DNA from: Bostrychus sinensis
Lineage: Eukaryota > Chordata > Actinopteri > Gobiiformes > Eleotridae
NCBI GenBank assembly: GCA_020698575.1
Contig: CM036242.1
Coordinates: 12,101,624 to 12,165,623 of the forward strand
Direction: 5' to 3'
Length of the DNA stretch: 64,000 nucleotides
Shown here: positions 44,045 to 56,940 of the stretch, one piece after another
How the letters are laid out: each line of letters starts with the position of its first letter
Numbering within the stretch: the stretch's first letter is position 1
Notes under the pieces: model-generated
Told to the model about the DNA's origin: nothing
Database searches by the model: none
Seen by the model: the letters and a program-made list of their open reading frames with translations, nothing else
Translations under genes and position numbers: made by a program

Positions 44045-44312
44045 GGTAACACTTTAACTAATACTAGTAACTCACATTAGTTAAGGATTAGTAAGTTGAT
44101 TGATTTCAAAGCATTACTTCAACATTTGTAAACACCAGTGAGCTATAAATGTTGTTATTGCTTAAGTAATACTTAAGTAATAAGCTCATGTAAATCAATG
44201 TGAAATGAGAAATATCTGTCAATACAGTACCTATAACCTATTTATTCATTAAATATTGTTAATTGCGCATTTATTAATGCTTTATGGTGTTGGGCTATTC
44301 TAAAGTGTTATC
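44045..44312. mobile_element. Family E MITE, full copy
   Basis: Terminal repeats GGTAACACTTTAA and TTCTAAAGTGTTATC pair with about 12 of 14 matches. It is about 268 bp, AT-rich and non-coding. This is a well-known fish MITE type. An inverted partial relative lies at 40250-40435. Confidence 0.82.
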
Positions 44313-45379
44313 AGATATTGTGTTGGGTTTAGTTGTTTATGTGAAGTTTTATGCAAATGCACAGTGTTGCTTTAAGAGCTTGACTGACTGCGGCTCAATT
44401 TAATACTCCATTTTTTGATCGGGACCACACAGAGCAGGACCCAGACTGCACTGACAAATGCGGTTTCTTTGTTTGCCGACAGACAGCGAGCTGAGAGCCC
44501 ACCGCCCACTCACCGCCTCACAACACATTCACACTGTATTCTGATAACTAAACAGTGCAACAATATTTTTCGCTTCTAAATTGTGCAGAGACAGCCCACA
44601 TTTCAGGTGAAGTGGATTATTTTGCTGCGTCTATGAATAAGAGATGGCCCTGCTTGTACAAAACCATAATGCATGAAGCCGCATGCAGTAATAAAGCCAC
44701 AAGCCTGACCTTTTGGAGATATATTGTATGTATACAGAAAGAGTACAAGAATAAATGATGATGAGATATGCACAGAGGAAAAGCATGGAGCATCGGCAGG
44801 ATATCATTTTTCACAACAGCTTCAAAACAAACAACTATTATGGGCTTATTTTTAATGGCACAGGAAGCTCTGCCATCAAATTAATCACTAAGCCCCGCCC
44901 ATCATGCATGAGCCAATCACAGAGGCTGACACAGTGATGAGCGTTAAATAGAAATAGCTGATTATTAAAAGATGGATCAGAGACATCAGTCCTTAGTTAG
45001 GCAAAGAATGACTCAGAATGATTGAGAATGACTGGACTATGGTAGCTGAACATCTAAAGAGCCAGCTGCTAATTCCACTCTTATGAGGAAATGGGTATAT
45101 TCTATTGATTGCTTTACTATATTATGATTCTGGATTGTGTCCCATGTATTCACCAATGAATGGGTCCCAGACAAAACCAAAAATATCTGGTACCTCCTCA
45201 CAAACATCCAATGATGGAACCATGTTCTTTTTACGCCCCTAAAAAACAACATATATGGCTTTTCTGATTTTATCTTGTTTCATAAAAGTAGTCAAACCAA
45301 AGTTAAACATCAGCTTTAATTCAAATATTATACTGTCATTCATATTTTTAACCCAATCGTGGTCGTCTCTAGAACAGCA
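44313..45379. other. Unannotated stretch
   Basis: No gene seen. 44400-44540 is somewhat GC-rich and unplaced. Confidence 0.5.
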
Positions 45380-45605
45380 TTGCACTTTTTACAGCTTTTA
45401 AAAACATGATCTGACTAAAAGAGGATGTTTTTAGTGAGTATTCTACTGGTGACATAAGGAAAGAGAAGAGAGCAGCAGAGGGCAACAGAGTGCAGAAGAG
45501 TGAAGAGTGTTGCAGTCTTTTGAACATAATATAAAGGAAAAAAGCAGTCCACTTCTTAAACGTTTGTATGATGCCTGTTTATTACAAAATGAAAACAATC
45601 TGTGA
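45380..45605 (+). repeat. Family B fragment
   Basis: ACAGCTTTTAAAAACATGAT, CTGACTAAAAGAGGATGTTT, TTCTACTGGTGACATAAGGA, CAGTCTTTTGAACATAAT and TGTATGATGCCTGTTTATTA follow the order of the 13480 copy. The 3' half is missing. Confidence 0.78.
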
Positions 45606-46654
45606 GGAATTTTTTTTCCTTTTTTGGATAAATGTGGGTGCACTTGGGTCACTTTACTGTCTTTTTTTTTAATTTAGCGGTATGAGTATGGCTATAAGTC
45701 TATGCCTCAGCCCTGGACACAGTTCTGTACAGCCAGTCAAACCTGGGAGTGGATTCCTCCTTCATGTGTTTCTCCCTGGGGTTTTATTTCTTTTCTTTTC
45801 TTTTCCTTTTGCCTTTACCAAGATGGAAAGTCTAAGTACAGTCTTTTTGCCCATTTCTTTGTTTATGCATATTTCTGTAAAGCCCCTTGAGGACTATGAG
45901 GAACTATTGTTGAGATATTGGGTTATATTAGAAAATTGAAAATTTGAGGTTGTGCAGCCATCTCCATGAAGCAAAGGGAAGTGAAAAGTTCATGTGCATG
46001 TGGGTGGGATGGGTTCTTCATGGAGAGGGGTGTAAAGCTTATTTATCCGTGGTGTTAATGTTTTCCAGTGATGAAGAGTGAGGTTTTAGCAAATAGCTGA
46101 ATGTTGAACACACAAGTACTAAAGTTTAGTTCTACACTGGGGACAGTAGTTCAATTCCCTCCTCAATAAATGTACTGAGAACAAGAGCAAATGTGATTGA
46201 TTTAGCCTGAATTATACCAATGAAATGAATGCCACTGACTGAAGGTTGGGGCTGAGTGGTCAGATATTGTCAGCATCATTTATGGGAATTAATGGAGCTG
46301 CATGCTGAAACTGTTGTGAATTGTCAGGAGATTTTCGACAGCCAACCAGTCATGATAAGTATCACAAAATTGACTTTTCTCATTTAGGCTGAAGTGTTAG
46401 TCCTTATCCAAAGTAGTAACTGAGGCCTGAAGTGCCCTTAAAACTGCCAAACTCCAATGACAGAATCATTTAACCATCTCTAAAATAGGCTACGACAAGT
46501 ATTCAGTAATAATAGTTAGTTTTTTTTTTTTTTTTTTTTTGCAGACTAAATGATGTCATTAGCATTGTTAAACAGTTCATCCCAAAAAAGAGGTGGTAAC
46601 AGAGCTATAAAGTTTTTTTTTTGTTGTTGTTTTTTTTTTGTAAAAGGTCTATGC
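45606..46654. other. Unannotated stretch
   Basis: No gene seen. A run of 22 T lies near 46519-46540. Confidence 0.55.
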
Positions 46655-46800
46655 TTTTTTTTTCTTCTAACTTTTGACTATGTTATGATGTTGTTTGCAA
46701 CTCAAACAACATACCTGGAGTAGTATTTTGTTTCTTTCAAACATGTTTGAGTAATCCTGTATCCTGAGCCGCTGCCAAGAGCTGGAAAAGCTTGCTCTAC
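46655..46800 (-). repeat. Family B fragment, inverted
   Basis: ACATACCTGGAGTAGTATTT, TGTTTCTTTCAAACATGTTT and GAGTAATCCTGTATCCTGAG match 53360-53440 in the same orientation and the inverse of 13805-13870. Confidence 0.72.
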
Positions 46801-47211
46801 GTAGACACGTGAAACCAGAAAGTGCTTCTGCACGTTTCTAAAGCCCATACACCATCACCGCACTTATTCTGATAATTTCTGCTGCTTAAATTGCCATTCG
46901 CTACAAAGCAGTCAGTTCATTGATCTGTATAAGCATCATGATAATAGCCATGCTAAATAGCCATTTTATGCTCTGTCCAGTCCCCACCAGTTGCCAACAG
47001 GAGGCAACAGACACTTAATCCAAGCATTCTCTGCAAAGTTGAAGTAGGTTTACATGCATACATTATTTTATATAAAAAGTGTTCTAATGCAAAGGTTTTA
47101 ATAGAAATCTGTATTAAAGGCAAGTTATTTTTGTTTGTCTCACTGGGAAAGCATAAATCAATTCTGACTGTGAGGTACTGAGAGAAACTTGAAACCAGTA
47201 GTACAAGCAGC
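46801..47211. other. Unannotated spacer
   Basis: Nothing recognised. Confidence 0.55.
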
Positions 47212-47565
47212 AGCATGGTGGGAAAGTGGTCACTGACCCACCACAGCATAAAAGGTTCTGGGTTTGGTTTCTGGAATGGGCTGGCAGGGCCTTTCACATG
47301 TTCTCCTCATGGTTGAGTGTTTTTTTTTTTTTTTTGTTTTTTTCCAGATACTCTCGCTTTCCCCATCTCTACCAATCAAGCCCAATAAGGCCAATCCTCC
47401 AGCTAAGTACTCCTGACCAGGAGCCTAGCTCAGCATCATGGAGAAGGGTCCCTGGGTGCTGCACAGTGGTTGACAAGTGACAGGTTGTCTCAGTGGCATT
47501 AGAAGAATCGGTCAAATGCAGACAGCAAATTTCCTTGGGGAAAATAAAGTCCATCTTAACATGGA
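47212..47565 (+). mobile_element. SINE-like retroposon
   Basis: GCATGGTGGGAAAGTGGTCA, GGTTCTGGGTTTGGTTTCTG, GGCAGGGCCTTTC and ATGTTCTCCTCATGG are decayed forms of a common fish repeat (CACGGTGG..CAGTGGTTAGC, GTCCTGGGTTCG, GGGCCTTTC, CATGTTCTCC). The tail is GGGTGCTGCACAGTGGTTGA, GTCAAATGCAGACAGCAAAT and TTCCTTGGGGAAAATAAAGT. It is split by a T-rich tract near 47321-47343. The same tail occurs alone at 32305-32402. Confidence 0.75.
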
Positions 47566-48586
47566 AGCATGAGAGGGGAGAGTGTTAACCCTATGATACT
47601 TTAAATTGTAACATATTAATTATTCATTATTTTGGATGATGAGCAAATGTAGAATATTTTAAAAAATCCTCTATCTGGGCCACTAAACTCTCTGGAAGCA
47701 GTTAATTCTACTGCAACCCCCTAGAGCAGCTTTAGTAAAAGCTAGTGCTGACACTGTAGACACTAAACACGACTAATAATGACCAGAGAGCCGTAGTCAT
47801 GTTACCTCTGTAATGGCTTGGTAAATTGACATAAACACATCTGCATAATATGCCAGGAACTTGTTGATTTATGCAAATTGTCCATATGCTTTGATGTAAT
47901 AAGGGCTTTTTGCATCTTTTATCAAGACCTGATTTGGCATGCATATTACACTAGAGACCATCGCAATACTTAGAAATGGCTTGCTGATGCCAGGATAACT
48001 GCAAATTTGCAAGAAAAGGGGCTCAGGAGTGTGCTGCTAGTACTAGCTCTAGTTCCTTCTGCATAAGGCATCCAACCTGAACCTCGCCTAAGACAGGATA
48101 ATGCATACTGACTGACTGTGAGCACTGATGCACTGATCCCATTGTTTTGTTGTTATCCTTGAACATGTGAAGAAAGAAAATCCTTGCATAATAAATAATA
48201 CTAGATTTGCATAGGTCACATTGCAAGGAAAAAAATGAGTGTTGGAGAGTGGTTGGAGAACATTAGTAAGTTGTTCCATATTCAGTAGCTCAATATACAG
48301 TGTATGTAAAAGTAATCAGACTGAGCACATTCATTATTGTTTTCCACTTTTTTTGTTGGTGGGGCACCTGGACAACGGCTGGTCAATAGCATGGCTGGCA
48401 TTCTGACAGACATTCACAGATAGACCACCATTCACTCATTCATGTATTCACTATGAGCAGTTTTAGTTTTGTCAATTCTCCTATAGATGCACATTTTTGG
48501 TTGCGATGTCCCAACTTTTTTTGGCTCCTGATCCGATTATAATTATTTAATATGTGGTTTTGACCAATCCGAGTCCTGATACTGAT

Positions 48587-48589
<3 letters not shown>
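47566..48589. other. Unannotated stretch
   Basis: No gene or recognised repeat. Confidence 0.55.

Positions 48590-48658
<69 letters not shown>
48590..48658. repeat. (AT)n microsatellite
   Basis: About 34 uninterrupted AT units. Confidence 0.98.
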
Positions 48659-48661
<3 letters not shown>

Positions 48662-49984
48662 TTTTAAAATAATGCCTAACATATTGCAGAGCTATGTTTT
48701 ATGCTGAAAATGCTTTTACAAAACAGCAGTAAACCAGCAGCAGTGTGCATTACTGTCACGAAGACATCAGTGAAGACATAAATATTTTTTAGCTTTCTCT
48801 GTTTTGAAAGGCAAAGTCTATTATAATTTATAATTTATACACACTATAGAAAGCCTAGTCTAAAGACACTAAGCTCCAGAACACATGGCTCATCTGTATA
48901 CAAAGGTAAATAAACAAAGGTAAAATTGCAGTTTTACATCACACCATGCTGTTAGTATTTGCCAAACTGCTGCCACATTTAAACAAAGGCATTACAGAGG
49001 TCAAGAGGTCAGAGGTCCTCTTTCTCTGTGATTATTAGTGTTTTTAGCACCTGCAGAGTTTCCACATTCAGTATTTAGCTGCTCTGTGGACAGTGCAGCA
49101 CTTGAAGGAAGCTTCTTTTTGACATTGTTCAAAATGAAAAATGCAAATTAATAAAATTACTCACATTTTTCACCCATCCCTACTACAAATATGTTTGGTC
49201 ACAATGTTGTTTTGATTTGCCTTGATCAGCGCCCAATACCGAGCTCTAGATTGGAAGATCCCTAGTTGACAATGGGAGGAGGCTGTGATAATCTTAATGT
49301 GGATATCACACAGAAATCGTCAGCATCCAACAAAGTTGCAGAAAAACTCCTAAAAATAATAACTGCAAAAGACTTGGATTTCTGTATAGCTACTAGGCGT
49401 TAAAGTGATACAAAAGCATCAGTTGAGTCAAATAAAAAAGATCTTTCCAAATTCTAACAGAAATACTTAAACCTGTCCAAATCCCACAAACACACTGAGC
49501 TCTGAGCCACACTTTAGTGAGTTCTGTCATAAAGCCTGGTAAATATGGTAGCTCTGCAGAGGTGGTCCGCTACACATTCACTTCCATTTTTCCATCTCAA
49601 GTGTCAGAATCCAATTTTATCTACGCTGTGCCCATTGACCTATTCCACACAAGCTGCATTTTCAGCCACAGACTATGTCATCTCAATAAGAGCAGCAGCA
49701 TTACAAGTAAAAAGAAATTCATAACTGTGTTTGTGCTTCCTGTTTAAGTGTGACTGATACCATACAAAGTCACCAAGAAACGTATAATAAAAAGATGGTT
49801 GTATATAGACCTTAGACATATTCACTTATAAAGATGGCAACATTTCAATACACACGCACTAACATGGAAAAGGGCAGATGGCATTCTTCAAAGGGATGGG
49901 TATTGTTAAGATTTTAACAGTATTACTACTGTTATTGATACTGCTTTTCAGTATGGTATTTTAATGGTGCTCTTATCGATACTT
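48659..49984. other. Unannotated stretch
   Basis: No gene or recognised repeat. Confidence 0.55.
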
Positions 49985-50115
49985 TTTGCATACATTCATT
50001 CATTCATCTTCTTCTGCTTATTCCTATAAGGGTTTGCCGGTACTATGCCTATACAACTAACTTTGGGTCTTAGGTGAGGTATACCCTGGACAGGGGCCAG
50101 CTAGTCACAGGAATT
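49985..50115. repeat. LINE-tail-type fragment
   Basis: (CATT)n followed by TTCTTCTGCTTATTCCTATA and TACCCTGGACAGGGGCCAGC then TAGTCACAG resembles a phrase frequent at fish LINE/SINE ends. About 130 bases remain. Confidence 0.5.
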
Positions 50116-50689
50116 TTAGCATACAAATAATTAATTAAATTAATTAATTAAATTAAAATTAAACACAAGTTTCCTAATTTTGCATCATGCAACAATTGAA
50201 CATTTTCATTGACAAAATACTTAATGTTTGTAGTAATAAATGTATCTAAAAATATTTTAACAAATCTAAATAAAAAGATGAAATAACTGTAATTAAAAAA
50301 AAGCAGAAGTCTTTTTTTATGTGAATAAATATTTTCAAGAACAACGGGTTTGGTTGGTTCTCATTGTTATTTCAAGAGTGGGCAATCGTCTTCCTGTGTT
50401 TTATAAATTAGCTTGGTGCAGTGTTTTGCCAGATTAGATGCAGCGCTTGCAGACACATTTATCACCTTTGTGACTACGTACAGTGCTGGCATCTTTGGCA
50501 AAATAGAGCAACACTTCAGACTTTTTTTCCTCTCTCCGTTTGTGCTCTGTGTACAAGCAGCCTGGCCCCTCTGTGTTCTGCTCCTCTCACACACAAACAG
50601 CAGCTGAGTGAGCTGTGGTCATCAGCAAAAAGATTTTATGCACAGTATATGAACAATGTGACATCCCAATGCTTTACACAGACCAATAC
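50116..50689. other. Unannotated AT-rich stretch
   Basis: TTAATTAA-type words near 50130-50160. The 112 aa plus frame (50421-50759) has no recognisable domain. Confidence 0.5.
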
Positions 50690-50865
50690 ATTCCTGGAAG
50701 GATTGATTTCAAAGAGTTTGCAAAGGGGAGTCAATTTCAATAGGATTTTTAGGAGCTGATTGGATGTAGCAAAAGCTAGTGACCACTTATCATAATTTTT
50801 TCTAGACAATCATAGCAACAACTCATATGACGGAGCCAAACAGCAAATCACTACAACAGTAAAAC
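50690..50865 (+). repeat. Diverged repeat pair F, copy 2
   Basis: Counterpart of 27250-27400. The flanks downstream (CTGCACCACTGGGCAAGCAG near 50984 and CTGCACTACTGGGTGAGCAG near 27491) also agree, so the pair may extend a further 130 bases. Confidence 0.45.
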
Positions 50866-52464
50866 AATGAAATAGAAATGTCATCCATTTTTGCTGCTTT
50901 TTAAAGTGTGCAAATGTCGACATGATTGTTTACAAGTACTGCTAACATCACTTAATGCTATTCTGCTCAGCCCGACTCCACTGCTGCACCACTGGGCAAG
51001 CAGCTGAGCCACCAGACTGGAATGTACTTCATATGCTTGTGCTGGACAGAATTACTTTTTGTGAATTTGTGAACCCACAAACGACTGGCGAGAACGACTC
51101 ACCCTCCATCTCTGAGTGGGGCATCCATGTCCACCCTATCTTATTGTTGGTTCTCTCTACTACTTTGGCTGCATAGGTGAAAATTTGCCCCTAGAGTAAA
51201 TGAATGCGAGACAGATTAGATGTCTGTCAGCTGTGGGTCTCTAAGTGTCTGCCCTGCGACTAACTGGCCACTGTCCCAGTTGTACCCCCATCTAAGGCAA
51301 ATGAATGATGTCTGTTCAAAATCGAGTGATTCTTTTTAGGCTTTGCTTGGTGTATTTCTCCAGCGCCTATCAGGCAATCAACTAACACATAATGTAGATG
51401 TTGGTTAGCTAAAAGTCAATAGCTTAGCATTTAAGTAAGTCTAAACACAAAACACTGTTACTTAGATGTTGAACCAAAGAAATACAATGTGGCTTTTTGC
51501 TGAAGGTTAACGGGTGTGTGAAACATTGCTGTGTCTTATCTGTACTGTTAAAACATTTGGTTAAGTGTTGCAAACATACAAAACACAAAAGTAGATTTAT
51601 AACTGCACCAGCACATTTTGTAGCACTGAGTCTCTGATTATTTTTAGCATACAAATGGAGCGTAGCAGTCTTTGTCCACTGAGGGAAATAAACCACCTGC
51701 AAAACAATGACTCATAGTGCAGTTTAATTGTCACTAAAGAGTTTATATGCAATTATTTTTAGTGCATGATTTTTTTGATTCATTTTAAAAATACTCTTCT
51801 ATACCCTGCTCTTTCTCTGAGGTGCTGCATGCCAAGTTTTGTGGGATTTATAAAGTTCTCTCTTGTCTTCCTTAACAAGATGGTTTTGCTTTTTAAACTG
51901 CATTAACTTTTCTGAATCAAATATGTTACATGTGTACATATGGAACTGTTACCTCCAGTTACCTCCTGCAATGTAGCAATGAGGTTTAGTCCTACTGCTG
52001 TACAGACACGATGGCTATTTTTGCCTGAAAGATGTAAATTTGATCCCCCAGTTCCACCTCTCATTCTCCTCTCACCATGTTCCATAGTCCAGAGGTGTGC
52101 ATTAGATACTAGACAAAACTGGTGATAAAAAGTTGCAGATGCTTGGTCCACTTTTAGAAAATCCACTAATGACTGGGGCCAGGATACAGGCTACCTGATC
52201 TTCCAGCAAAGCTGTTGATATAGGCTCCATCTGTATGACCAGTCAATGAACTACAGCGGTTCATAGAAGAAAAAGCTTCTGATATGCTAATGCCCATGTT
52301 AGTGATTTATATTCATTTGTTTGGATCCATGTTATAATATGAATGTCACCTTATAACTTTTACTTGAGGTAAACTTGTGTACTCATCTTTGACTGTTGGT
52401 CTGTAGCCTGGCCAGCCAACCCCACACAATTTCCTCGCAAAAGATGTGGGTCTAGTTCCTTTGC
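50866..52464. other. Unannotated stretch
   Basis: No gene or other recognised repeat. Confidence 0.5.
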
Positions 52465-52767
52465 AAGTCTTTCAATTCAGTTCAATTCAGATTTATTTGT
52501 ATAGCCCAGTATCACAACAAAAGTCGCCTCAAAGGGCTTCAAAACAGTTGATCAAACATAAACACACAATCAGACAACACAAACAATAACTACACTAAAC
52601 AGACCCAGGACACTCCTGTCCTTAGACCCTCCTTCTCAGTAAGGAAAAACTCCTAAAAAAAAAACTGTTTGACTTGGAACCAGCCTATCACAGTTACATT
52701 TCTGCAGCACGTCATAAAGAAGCAGGAAATATCTCCTAACCAAAAAAAAAAAAAAAAAAAAAAAAAA
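52465..52767. mobile_element. Common fish retroposon fragment ending in poly-A
   Basis: TTCAATTCAGTTCAATTCAG, ATTTATTTGTATAGC, TATCACAACAAAAGTCGCCT and AAGGAAAAACTCCT are typical of an interspersed repeat frequent in fish. A 26-nt A run (52742-52767) closes it, fitting a plus-strand retroposon tail. Confidence 0.72.
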
Positions 52768-53284
52768 CAATAAACAAAAAAAAAACAAAAAAACAAGATG
52801 GTGTTGGCTAATAAAGACCAAATTCTGCAACTTCTCTTGCCTCAGTTTGATGGTGTTTATTGCTCTCCTTTGTCACCTGTTGATTCTGCTGAAGTGTGTT
52901 GTTGTTCAGACCTCTGTGGGATTTTTTTCCTTGCCTTGTTGCCATTTTAACAACAGTAAAGTCCCTAAAATCCAACGCGATAACCACATTCAAACAAACC
53001 TTGCACATACACACCTTCAACAACTGACTTTTGCTGCTGTTTGCTGCCACATTTGACGCAGCACTTTTCCTGCATCACGTCCTTTGTTTCACTGATTAGT
53101 TACTTCACCTCTGTTAGTTCCTTCCCCCTAGAAATCAAACTAAAGCCAGCAGTACCAGACTAAATTATTTGAACAGAATAAACACATTTCTCTGGTTGGC
53201 CAGGCTATGAATTATTGGCAGCTGAAAATCCTACTGTGAATGTCTGTTCTGTCAAAACAATACAAAAAAGAAAAGTAGATGCTT
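52768..53284. other. Unannotated spacer
   Basis: Overlapping frames on both strands at 52808-53056 show no family resemblance. Confidence 0.5.
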
Positions 53285-53299
53285 TTTGGACATTGCCAC

Positions 53300-53630
53300 T
53301 TGTTAAAGGGGCTATATTTTGCAAAATCGACTTTTTTTTTAGCTGTTGTTCCCTCATCAAAAACATATCTGGAGTTGTGTTTTGTTTCATTCATCCCTGT
53401 TTGAGTAATTCTGTAGTCCCTGGCGCTGAGTTGCTGAGTCCTGAGGAACGCTCATTTGCACAAACCCCCGCCCACTCCAGAAGGCACAGACCAATCAACA
53501 AGCCCTCTACATTTAGACTGCTCTCATTTATTTATCCAAGACACAGTGTACAGGTCTGTTTCCAAAGATCTCTCCCAGATACTGTATTTTTTATTTTGTA
53601 GTAAAATGGCATCATACAAAAAGTTTAACC
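53300..53630 (-). repeat. Family B copy, inverted
   Basis: Begins TTAAAGGGGCTATATTTTGC, then TGTTCCCTCATCAAAAACAT, CTGGAGTTGTGTTTTGTTTC, TTTGAGTAATTCTGTAGTCC, and ends near TTGTAGTAAAATGGCATCAT. It corresponds to the 3' two-thirds of the 13480 copy read backwards. The 128 aa plus frame (53215-53601) over it is not conserved in other copies. Confidence 0.78.
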
Positions 53631-54339
53631 CTTAACCTACCAACCTGTTTCACATACACAGATTACTGAGAGGTGTCACCTTGTACCCCACAGATAAAGA
53701 GAGAGAGAAAAAGAGATTTTTTTCTGTTTAGTCATCATTAGTGATGTGTTACGTCTCATTTGAGGTAAAAAGATTTTGTTTGTAAATTATTATTTTGATA
53801 AATTTACATATCATTTGCCTTTTTAGACACCAGGAATATGCTTTCATTAATAAAAAAGTGCATGCTTTATGTCAAGAGTAGGCCACAGTAATACACACAA
53901 AGCTCCTTCACCACACCTCATTCTGATGTGGTTTAGCTTTAAAAAAAAACTTAAAGGAAACTTTATTGAATGAATTTTTATGGATAAAAGTAGGCCGGGC
54001 CATATTGTCTCCAATACAGAATAATAAATAAATCTGCCAAAAATCATGTAAAATTAAACTTTTTAAAACAGGAATTTGTCTTCCATGAAACTCTTGCTTT
54101 GTGTGTGATTTTTAATCAGTAATGAGGCTGGATCAGTATAAAATGGATTTATCAGCTGCAGTCCCTGAGCCCATTTGCAGGCCTCAAAACAGAGGGTTAG
54201 ACTCTGCTGTTATTGTCCTGGTGCTGGACTTTCTTTCTTAACTGAAATGCTGCAGACAGTTTGTATGAACAGGCTGCATGTGTTTTGTTGCTGGTGGCCC
54301 CTGTAGGGTGCGATCTAATAGTATGGTCCTTGAGCCCAG
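53631..54339. other. Unannotated stretch
   Basis: No gene or recognised repeat. Confidence 0.55.
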
Positions 54340-54395
54340 GACTGTTCGGTCTCTGTACGACCAGAGCAGGACCTCTGCTGCGCTCTTCACCTGTT
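54340..54395 (+). repeat. Possible short Rex1-like scrap
   Basis: GGACTGTTCGGTCTCTGTAC then GACCAGAGCAGGACCTCTG loosely matches the Rex1 AVQSLYDRSRS coding block. It is only about 50 bases, so chance similarity is not excluded. Confidence 0.35.
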
Positions 54396-56420
54396 TCTTT
54401 TTGGTGGTAGTATTGGAAAAGCTTTCTTTTAGTTAGATAATGTGTTTAAAGGTAATAATAGTAATACAGGCAATGCTGTTTTTCTAATTGACCAAAATTG
54501 AAATATAAATAAAAGAATAATATATTCTCTTTAAGGGTTTTTCTGCAAACTTACTACATGCATGTTTTTACTGTACATGCATAATTAAATCAGTCAAGAT
54601 GTTAACTGAGGGGAAGAAATTTTAAGGATCTTAATGGAAGGAACTGAATGTTTAAAATAATCTCTTAACTTCAGATATATGTAATGGCAACATATATAAT
54701 GACAAATTGGTCCAGTTGTGCTTTTTACAATAAAAGAAAAGCAGGAAAGACATAGCAGTGCTGTTGTTGGTGGTGGGCCAGAACGGAAAAACAAATCTGA
54801 TTTTGGATAATGTTATTGTACAAATTTTTACTATGTTTGCAAGTCCCTTTGGCTTAGCTGGCAGTTCCCAGTGTCACATTACCATTAGAGAAAGTGTTAT
54901 GCACACTTCTATATCCTCTATTATACAGAACATCCTTTGGTGCAGTTCTTTGACTCAGGTAATCCCCCATGAATGGAAATAAAAATGCACAGCAGAAGAA
55001 AATGAAGCTCGTGGGAGGATGACAGTTCACTGAACAATGTCCCGAGCCCAGGAGGTTATAAAACATTGATAAGAGAAGGCCATACAAAACATGTTAGAGT
55101 GGGCTCCATGCAGCGAGATGGAGAAACATATCAGGCTTTTGTCCCTTTGGTCAGCCCTCTATTATTCATCGACCCCTCCACCCCCCACTCCCCCAGCACC
55201 ACCTCTGTCGCACCCACTGAGCGCCTCAGCACACCTCACAACACGCTCACAAGAGAGGGAGAGCAGTGATCGGATATATAGGCACCAGGGGCAGGTGGAG
55301 CAAAATGTAGGCATAACAAGTTTAAGATTGGAGGAAAAATGAATAAAGAAGTGCAGAGGGGGTTAGGATAAATTTGGCAAGAATGCTGTAGGTTTTAGTC
55401 ATAAGCACAATCAGCAAAATACATATAGCAAAGCCCTATAGAAGTAATGGATGGCTTGTTCTTGCCGACAGAGAGCCAATAGCTTGACAGTTTTTGTGCA
55501 TCAGGTCCAAGAACAACAGCATTACTCTAGCCTTCATTAATATTTGACACCACTTCTGACATTACATCTTTTTGTTGAGTTGGATGTTACGTAGTGATGA
55601 CTTGCGGTCAGTGGACTGTGTGCTGACCTTTGGGCTTCCTGTCATTATATGTTTCATGATTCATTAATAATTACAACAAGTTCAGCACAGTAACTTCTCT
55701 GTGACATTAGCTGTAGCTGATGAGAAAGTTTGGACAGGCTGATGTCATTATTTGACAGTGTTCTGTAAAGTTCTGTGCATTGTGCTTGTTGTAGCAGAAA
55801 TGTCTTAGTCTTACTGAAAGACTGTGTCTAAGGCTCAATGTTGAATGGAAATAGTTACTGTTGCTGAAACATCCATAGGTTTGTGGCAGATCAGTACAGC
55901 CCCACAGCACACAGACACTCTAATTGAACCGCAGCTCTGCAGCGGCAGATATATGTTCAAATCAATGGCAGAGGCACAAAGAGACGGGCCCATTCTCACC
56001 TGCTTAGCAGGTAAAGCACCTCTTTCGCTTCGCAAAGCCCTGGATAGATCTGTTCTACTCGGCTGCTGATAATTGAATTGGATTTCTTGAATGAGCTGAT
56101 ACAGTAGCAACATTGAAGTATTGATCCACTGCTCGCAACGGGCAACAGTCCATTCCTCTTAAAGGTGATTGTACTTGTGGTGAATTTAAAGTCTATTCAG
56201 TTTGAAAATGCTAACCTGTTTTTGAGTTCTTTGGAACATTCTTATGAATACATGCTTGAGAAGAAAAAGAAATCCCTCCACCCTGAAATATTATAATACA
56301 AAGTTTTTTCTCTCTTTGACCGCTTTACTTTGGAGGAGAGATGAACAACTGAACAAGCCGGTTGGCTGCATAGTATTGTTTCCATCAGTCAACTACACAG
56401 GGACAACCCATGCCAGCTTT
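54396..56420. other. Unannotated stretch
   Basis: No gene seen. A C-rich tract (CCCCTCCACCCCCCACTCCC) lies near 55170-55190. Confidence 0.5.
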
Positions 56421-56940
56421 AGGCGTCATTTACACAACATTGAGTTTTGCTGAATATGCAATGAAATGGTTGCAGATTGGCTTTTTGTCTACATGAGAAC
56501 TGCATTTTCCTTTTCTGAATAAGCAATCTTGGTCTACACAGCAGGGAGTTGCTCAGGGCGCCATGCACTCGTGTGTACTGGGAAAACAAGAGTCCTTAGT
56601 GAAAACAATAACATAACTGCCCCAGAGCGACAGCAAAATGCTGTGATTTTATGCTTCATGCCTCCATATTTTGATACTTGTTAATAATACATGTATAAAT
56701 CCATAATGTTTCTTCAGAGTTTATCAACTCTGCCCAGGAAGACCAAAGGATATAAAATTTGTAGTGGAATTCAGAATTACAGCTTTTTCTGCAGTTGTGA
56801 CTTTGTCAGCAGGGTGAACAGCGCCGTTTGCTGGCCTCACAGGGTGACTGCAGAATTTCACCTTCTACTGTTTTTGCACACCTCGAGCATATCTGTGTTG
56901 ATGCGTTTTCCTGACCAGTGTTGTCATCTAAACATCCCCT
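56421..56940 (+). mobile_element. hAT-type MITE family G, copy 1
   Basis: Left AGGCGTCATTTACACAACAT and inverted right GGGGATGTTTAGATGACAAC are decayed forms of the GCCGTTTACACGACAACG terminus common in fish. The interior matches 60536-60983: GTGAAAACAATAACATAAC, AATACATGTATAAATCC, CAGAGTTTATCAACTCTGCC, GACTTTGTCAGCAGGGTGAA. Non-coding. Confidence 0.78.
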
